Shown here one piece after another: positions 14,501-17,491 of a DNA stretch of 17,491 bases (its first letter is position 1; every line of letters starts with the position of its first letter). The stretch comes from an uncultured Bacteroidales bacterium (GTDB lineage: Bacteria; Bacteroidota; Bacteroidia; Bacteroidales; Paludibacteraceae): positions 1-17,491 of the forward strand of contig CAKVBV010000051.1 in NCBI GenBank assembly GCA_934725535.1. Reading direction: 5' to 3'. A program made the position numbers and the translations under genes. The notes under the pieces were generated by a model. It did not search any database. It was not told where the DNA came from and worked only from the letters and a program-made list of their open reading frames with translations.

Positions 14501-15119
14501 GGATGTCAATATCCTCGTACTCGATACCGAGGTGTACTCCAACACCGGCGGACAGGCTTCCAAATCGACGCCTCTCGGTGCGATTGCCAAGTTTGCCGCT
14601 ATGGGGAAGCGCGTGCGCAAGAAAGACCTTGGTATGATTGCCACCACCTATGGTTATGTCTATGTGGCTCAAATCGCTATGGGTGCCGACCAGGCACAGA
14701 CCCTCAAGGCTATCCGCGAGGCTGAGGCTTATCCCGGACCGTCGCTCATCATCGCTTACGCTCCGTGTATCAACCATGGTCTGAAAGCCGGTATGGGCAA
14801 GAGCCAGGCAGAGGAGGCGAAAGCCGTTGAATGTGGTTACTGGCACTTGTGGCGTTACAACCCCGAGTTGGAGAACGAGGGCAAGAATCCGTTCTCGCTC
14901 GATTCGAAGGAGCCGCAGTGGGATAAGTTCGAAGACTATCTGAAGGGCGAGGTACGTTTCGCTTCGGTGATGAAGCAGTACCCGACCGAGGCTGCCGACC
15001 TGTTCCGCGCTGCGCGCGACAACGCACAGTGGCGTTACCGCTCCTACCAGCGTATGCTCCAGACCACTTGGCAACCCTTCAACGAGGAGTCGGAAGACAA
15101 ATCCACCCAGAGCAAGTAA
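11532..15119 (+). CDS. nifJ: pyruvate:ferredoxin (flavodoxin) oxidoreductase
   Basis: Homodimeric-type PFOR of 1195 residues, full length. It converts pyruvate, CoA and oxidised ferredoxin to acetyl-CoA, CO2 and reduced ferredoxin in the cytosol. Domains in order: pyrimidine-binding/transketolase-like domain (YPITPSSPMAE near 29-39, EGGAAGAVHGAL), domain II (about 255-400), gamma-type domain (about 410-660), a two-cluster ferredoxin domain (C693-C696-C699-C703 and C748-C751-C754-C758), and the TPP domain. The proximal cluster ligands are C819, C822, C847 and C1079. The TPP/Mg site is GGDGASYDIGYGGLDH with TEVYSNTGGQ (969-1007). Codon choice is regular and C-ending at many positions, as in highly expressed genes. 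It lies 119 bp after the ATPase gene without a clear consensus promoter. A strong hairpin follows. Confidence 0.98.
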   Translation: MKEKKFITCDGNAAAAHIAYMFTEVAAIYPITPSSPMAENVDEWAAAGRKNMFGETVMVQEMQSEGGAAGAVHGALNAGALTTTFTASQGLLLMIPNMYKIAGELIPTVFHVSARTLASHVLCIFGDHQDVMACRQTGFAMLAEGSVQEVMDLAGVAHLSTIKSRVPFLNFFDGFRTSHEYQKIEVVDMEDLRPLVDMEALQEFRERALSPMHPVMKGMAENPDVFFTHRESCNSYYDAVADIVSDYMDKVSEITGRKYRPFNYYGAADAENIIICMGSACEAIREVIDYEAAKGNNKLGMINVHLYRPFSLKYLKEALPASVKRICVLDRTKEPGANGEPLYLDVKDALDELGLNNILVVGGRYGLGSNDTTPAQMLAVYENLALPCPKNHFTVGINDDVTFTSLPVGEEIAMGGKGMFQAKFYGLGADGTVGANKNSVKIIGDTTDKYCQAYFSYDSKKSGGFTCSHLRFGDEPIHSTYLVTTPNFVACHVQAYLHMYDVTRGLQKGGTFLLNTIWEGEELAKNLPNKVKKYFADNDIKVYYINATKIAQEIGLGNRTNTILQSAFFRITGVIPVEKAVEEMKHFIVKSYGKKGEDVVNKNYAAVDRGGEYHLLDIDPAWSNLDVNADVVKPTDGDDFINNVVRPINGQDGDLLPVSAFKGIEDGTWPSGTAKYEKRGVSAFVPVWNADNCIECNKCAYVCPHACIRPFVADDEEVKGINGATREMKAPAALKGMHFRMQVGVMDCLGCGNCVDVCPGNPKLGKALTMVPLEGQEAEAANWNYCVENVKSKQHLVDIQSNVKNSQFATPLFEFSGACSGCGETPYLKLISQLFGDREIAANATGCTSIYSGSVPSTPYTTNDKGHGPAWSNSLFEDFCEYGLGMQIAHRKMRERLASLMTKAQECTCCSDELKAMFKEWLENQQSAEVTKRLYEPMVAAMEACGCDTCKEILKYKDHIVKRSQWIIGGDGASYDIGYGGLDHVIASGEDVNILVLDTEVYSNTGGQASKSTPLGAIAKFAAMGKRVRKKDLGMIATTYGYVYVAQIAMGADQAQTLKAIREAEAYPGPSLIIAYAPCINHGLKAGMGKSQAEEAKAVECGYWHLWRYNPELENEGKNPFSLDSKEPQWDKFEDYLKGEVRFASVMKQYPTEAADLFRAARDNAQWRYRSYQRMLQTTWQPFNEESEDKSTQSK

Positions 15120-15189
15120 GGCGTATGAAGACTTCCATTGTGGGATGATGCGTTCTGCGTCATCATTTCCCGCAAGGCTTTGTAAATCG

Positions 15190-15226
15190 AAATCTGCTGT
15201 CTGACTCTTTGTCGGACAGCAGATTT
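15190..15226 (+). terminator. terminator of the PFOR gene
   Basis: AAATCTGCTGTCTGAC (15190-15205) pairs with GTCGGACAGCAGATTT (15211-15226) as a 16-bp stem with one U-G wobble on the plus strand and loop TCTTT. The stem ends in T residues and is followed by TACA, so the T run is short. A weaker hairpin (15142-15171, arms GGGATGATG and CATCATTTCCC) precedes it. Confidence 0.75.
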
Positions 15227-15309
15227 TACATATAAGAACCTTTGAAATGTTGTTTGCTACGGACCAATAGACCCTAATAAGTGAGTTTTGAAGGGGAATA
15301 GTGTATCTG

Positions 15310-16368
15310 TTATTGGCGGGTGATGTGGCGGTATATTGATATAAGTTGTCGGGCTATATGGGCGTTGTCTAATCCTGAGTCCTCAATATGGTGCCGCCCC
15401 AGTGTTTTGCCTTTGTATGCAAGGGATTCAGCTAATAGGTTGGCTATCTCCTGAGGGTCACGAGTGTGCGCAAGATAACAACCGTCAAGGTGTGCTATGC
15501 GCTCGGCGACATCGCCAACGTCCACCGATACAATCGGACAGCCGCACGCCATAGCCTCTTTGATGACCTGCGGACTGCCTTCCCGCTTGCTCGTAAGCAA
15601 CAGGCAATCGGCAGCGCACATCAGGAGATTAACCTCGGAGCGGGAGTAGCCACGGAGTTCAACGAGACTCCCCCCTCCCCCCTCAGAGAGGGGGACATCT
15701 GCATTTAACACATCCATGGATTGTTGAGCAAGGGGTGCATCTTTTACCGCATTGTCAAAGGCTCCTGCAAAAAGGACAATGGGAGCGTCCTGTATATCGC
15801 TGAAAACACAGGTCTTGCGTTCTTTCCCGTTGCTTACGGTACAGGGGAGGTTGATTTGTGCCAACTGCCTGCGTGCTTCCTCACGGGTGAGCAGTTGGTC
15901 GTCCGTGAGGTTCACCCCGCAAGGGATAAGTGAATAGTTCGTGATACGGCACGCCTTGGTGGCAATATCCACATTGCGCTTGGAGACAAAGATATTCCAT
16001 GCGGAAAGACGCATTGCCATACACGACAGGCGCAACACTCGGGGTTCGTTGATGTCGCTGCCGTGATAGGTGGTGACGAGAGGGACTCCCACCGTCCCCC
16101 CTTTCAATGAGGTGGAGGAAAGGCATACCAAGCGGGCAAGCCCCGCCAACAAGCCACTGAGACCGTAGTGGGCATGGATAAGGTCGGGGTGTATCTTCCG
16201 TATGGTACGGCATAGGTGCGGTATCTCCCGCAAATAGCCCCATAAGCCTTTCCGCTTGATGCCGAAACGCTCTACTTCAATACCCTCTTGCGCCAAAGCA
16301 GCCATCTGCTCCTCTATGAATGGGACAAAATGATTGCCTTTGTCCGATGCTACTATCAGTATCTTCAT
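15310..16368 (-). CDS. GT4-type glycosyltransferase with two in-frame repeat insertions
   Basis: Retaining GT-B glycosyltransferase of 352 residues, probably acting in the cytosol on envelope polysaccharide or glycolipid. N-terminal domain: MKILIVASDKGNHFVPFIEEQM, then DLIHAHYGLSG (62-72) and TTYHGSDINEPR (99-110). C-terminal domain: LFAGAFDNAVKDAPLA (199-214), LRGYSRSEVNLLM, and the nucleotide-sugar EX7E motif E263-E271 in KREGSPQVIKEAMACGCP. Residues about 84-95 and about 223-235 are Gly/Ser-rich, interrupt otherwise normal family sequence, and are encoded by copies of the G/C-rich hairpin repeat. Its ATG (16368-16366) overlaps the rhuM stop as ATGA. Whether the insertions are tolerated is uncertain; the frame is intact and the catalytic motifs remain. 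Donor and acceptor unknown. Confidence 0.88.
   Translation of the reverse strand: MKILIVASDKGNHFVPFIEEQMAALAQEGIEVERFGIKRKGLWGYLREIPHLCRTIRKIHPDLIHAHYGLSGLLAGLARLVCLSSTSLKGGTVGVPLVTTYHGSDINEPRVLRLSCMAMRLSAWNIFVSKRNVDIATKACRITNYSLIPCGVNLTDDQLLTREEARRQLAQINLPCTVSNGKERKTCVFSDIQDAPIVLFAGAFDNAVKDAPLAQQSMDVLNADVPLSEGGGGSLVELRGYSRSEVNLLMCAADCLLLTSKREGSPQVIKEAMACGCPIVSVDVGDVAERIAHLDGCYLAHTRDPQEIANLLAESLAYKGKTLGRHHIEDSGLDNAHIARQLISIYRHITRQ
15666..15696. repeat. G/C-rich hairpin repeat, copy 2, inside the glycosyltransferase gene
   Basis: A 31-bp copy starts GACTCCCCCC and ends GGGGGAC on the plus strand. On the coding strand CCCCCTC-TCT-GAGGGGG forms a 7-bp hairpin followed by a G-rich tail ending AGTC. 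It encodes VPLSEGGGGS in frame. It matches the layout of copies 1 and 3. Confidence 0.72.
16084..16123. repeat. G/C-rich hairpin repeat, copy 3, inside the glycosyltransferase gene
   Basis: A 40-bp copy starts GACTCCCACC and ends GGAGGAAAGG on the plus strand, the same length as copy 1 and alignable along its whole length (TCCTCC, TTGAA, G run, then GGGAGTC on the minus strand). The hairpin is decayed. It encodes SSTSLKGGTVG in frame, in a different element phase from copy 2. Confidence 0.68.
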
Positions 16369-17387
16369 TGCCGGTTCTTTTGTTTTGCCGAGTGCAATTG
16401 TTTTTGTTTGGCTTCGAGAGCGTCTAAGAAGTGGAGTTCCACGGGCGAGAGTTGTTGCTGTATGCGGGTATGGAACTTATCGTATTCGGCATCGGCTTTT
16501 GCCTTTGCCACTTCTGCTGAAATCTTTCCTGCATGGGTAAGCAGTTGCTTGCCTGACAATTTGAGGAAATCATCCAGTTTCCGAATCCAATCGCTCATAT
16601 ACATCGGAGTATGATTTTGCGCCTGCAATTCGGCAAAGTCCAAGTAGAGACTCACTATCCGATTGAGGGTGTCCAACTCTTCCATAGTCAGATAATTCTT
16701 TGCGACCTCGGCATCGTGCCGTTGGGGTATTGCCCCCGTCCAAGATGTAAGTCCCATAAAATCTTTGTCCGCATCGGCACGCGCATATATCAACTCGGCA
16801 GCGGTATGTCCGTGAGCCGAGAAGTGCATTTTGTTTTGCACCGTTTGGAAGAACCGTTGTGTGGTCTCGGAACGAGGGTCATAGTCTATGCTGAGAGCGT
16901 ATATCTCCAATATCTTGCGATAAAAGACCTTTTCCGAAGAACGTATGTCCCGTATGCGCGACAATAGTTCATCAAAATAGTTGCCATTGCCCGCGTTCTT
17001 GAGCAAGTCATCATTGAGCGCAAAACCTTTTATCAGATACTCACGCAGGACAGATGTCGCCCATTGGCGAAATTGCACACCACGAAGAGAATTAACCCGA
17101 TAGCCCACGGAGATAATCATATCAAGGTTGTAGAAAGCCATTGTGCGTTCCACTTGCCGTTCCCCCTCTGTTTGAACTGTTGCAAAAAACGCAACAGTTG
17201 AATCCGCCTGCAGTTCCGCAACCTCCAAGATGTTTTTGATATGGCGCGAGATGGTGGATTTGTTGCGCAGAAAGAGTTCTGCCATTTGGTCAAGTGTAAG
17301 CCAAACAGTCTCATGCTGCAAGCGCACCTCTATCCGACTGGTGCCATTGGCGGTCTGATAAAGCAGTATTTGCCCTTTGTCGTCCAT
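16365..17387 (-). CDS. rhuM: RhuM-family protein (Virulence_RhuM)
   Basis: Protein of 340 residues, full length for the RhuM family. The N-terminus is a winged-helix-like domain (IEVRLQHETVWLTLDQMAEL, LFLRNKSTISRHIKNIL). The family core follows: FYNLDMIISVGYRVNSLRG (86-104), FRQWATSVLREYLIKGFALND, DELLSRIRDIRSSEKVFYRKI, IDYDPRSETTQRFF, NKMHFSAHGHTAAELI and MGLTSWTGAIP. The C-terminal third is helical and Lys/Ala/Glu-rich. RhuM was named from a Salmonella pathogenicity-island gene; members are common near mobile and defence loci, but no biochemical activity is firmly known. It overlaps the downstream glycosyltransferase start by four nucleotides, an unusual partner. No consensus promoter was found in the 104 bp upstream. 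Confidence 0.92.
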   Translation of the reverse strand: MDDKGQILLYQTANGTSRIEVRLQHETVWLTLDQMAELFLRNKSTISRHIKNILEVAELQADSTVAFFATVQTEGERQVERTMAFYNLDMIISVGYRVNSLRGVQFRQWATSVLREYLIKGFALNDDLLKNAGNGNYFDELLSRIRDIRSSEKVFYRKILEIYALSIDYDPRSETTQRFFQTVQNKMHFSAHGHTAAELIYARADADKDFMGLTSWTGAIPQRHDAEVAKNYLTMEELDTLNRIVSLYLDFAELQAQNHTPMYMSDWIRKLDDFLKLSGKQLLTHAGKISAEVAKAKADAEYDKFHTRIQQQLSPVELHFLDALEAKQKQLHSAKQKNRQ

Positions 17388-17391
17388 CTGA

Positions 17392-17413
17392 TTATCTAAT
17401 TTTTATCTAATAT
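17392..17413. repeat. two-unit 11-bp repeat upstream of rhuM
   Basis: TTATCTAATTT (17392-17402) and TTATCTAATAT (17403-17413) are adjacent 11-bp units sharing TTATCTAAT, ending 5 nt from the rhuM start codon on the upstream side. The period equals that of the two larger arrays; with only two AT-rich units the link is tentative. Confidence 0.5.
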
Positions 17414-17491
17414 ATAACGTGAGTTCGATATAAGTGAAGTTGTTTTTAGTCAGAAGAGAGAGAGTTGTTGTGAGTTTTCAAATTGGAGATT

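Noticed and set aside
12234..15074. A 946-codon open frame on the minus strand, antisense to PFOR
   Set aside because: It mirrors the codon bias of the PFOR gene, has no recognisable domain, promoter or signal, and the plus frame is a complete, motif-perfect enzyme.

Overview
The window looks like a chromosomal segment of an anaerobic member of the Bacteroidales. Four promoters carry the Bacteroidetes-type pair TTG-N20-TAnnTTTG. Shine-Dalgarno sequences are weak or absent. The gene content (Smr protein with a DUF2027-like N-terminus, AAA_14-type ATPase, lipoprotein glycoside hydrolases, one-polypeptide pyruvate:ferredoxin oxidoreductase) fits the same order. No rRNA, tRNA, CRISPR array or insertion sequence was seen. 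Genus cannot be decided from the sequence alone.

Layout. At the left edge (1-146) lies a broken remnant of an RHS-repeat protein. Converging on it is an outer-membrane porin (176-1627, minus). A divergent promoter pair then leads into a plus-strand operon (1888-5103) of a short Smr protein, a BASS-type transporter, an OmpR-family response regulator and a very small histidine kinase with a single membrane helix. Facing it is a minus-strand pair, ferritin and a thioredoxin-like lipoprotein (6486-5181), closed by a good hairpin-plus-T-run terminator. Further right, also on the minus strand, a GH13 amylase-type lipoprotein and a GH53 galactanase lipoprotein overlap by 50 nt (9779-6620). A 445-bp divergent intergenic region follows, then an ATPase (10225-11412), the 1195-residue pyruvate:ferredoxin oxidoreductase (11532-15119) with its terminator, and on the minus strand a RhuM-family protein translationally overlapped with a GT4-type glycosyltransferase (17387-15310).

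How the genes fit together: porin, polysaccharide hydrolases, PFOR, ferritin and thiol-disulfide lipoprotein describe a fermentative, glycan-using anaerobe that must manage iron and redox stress. The transporter/regulator/kinase cluster is a probable transport-linked signalling unit.

The most unusual material is not in the genes. (1) Both divergent promoter pairs enclose arrays with a strict 11-bp period that share an identical 20-bp stretch, and a third small 11-bp repeat precedes rhuM. (2) A G/C-rich hairpin element of about 40 bp occurs three times, once between genes and twice in frame, in different reading frames, inside the glycosyltransferase gene. (3) A 7-bp repeat is embedded in frame in the amylase gene. 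(4) A perfect dyad sits on the -33 box of the ATPase promoter, and that ATPase has Gln in place of the Walker B catalytic Glu.
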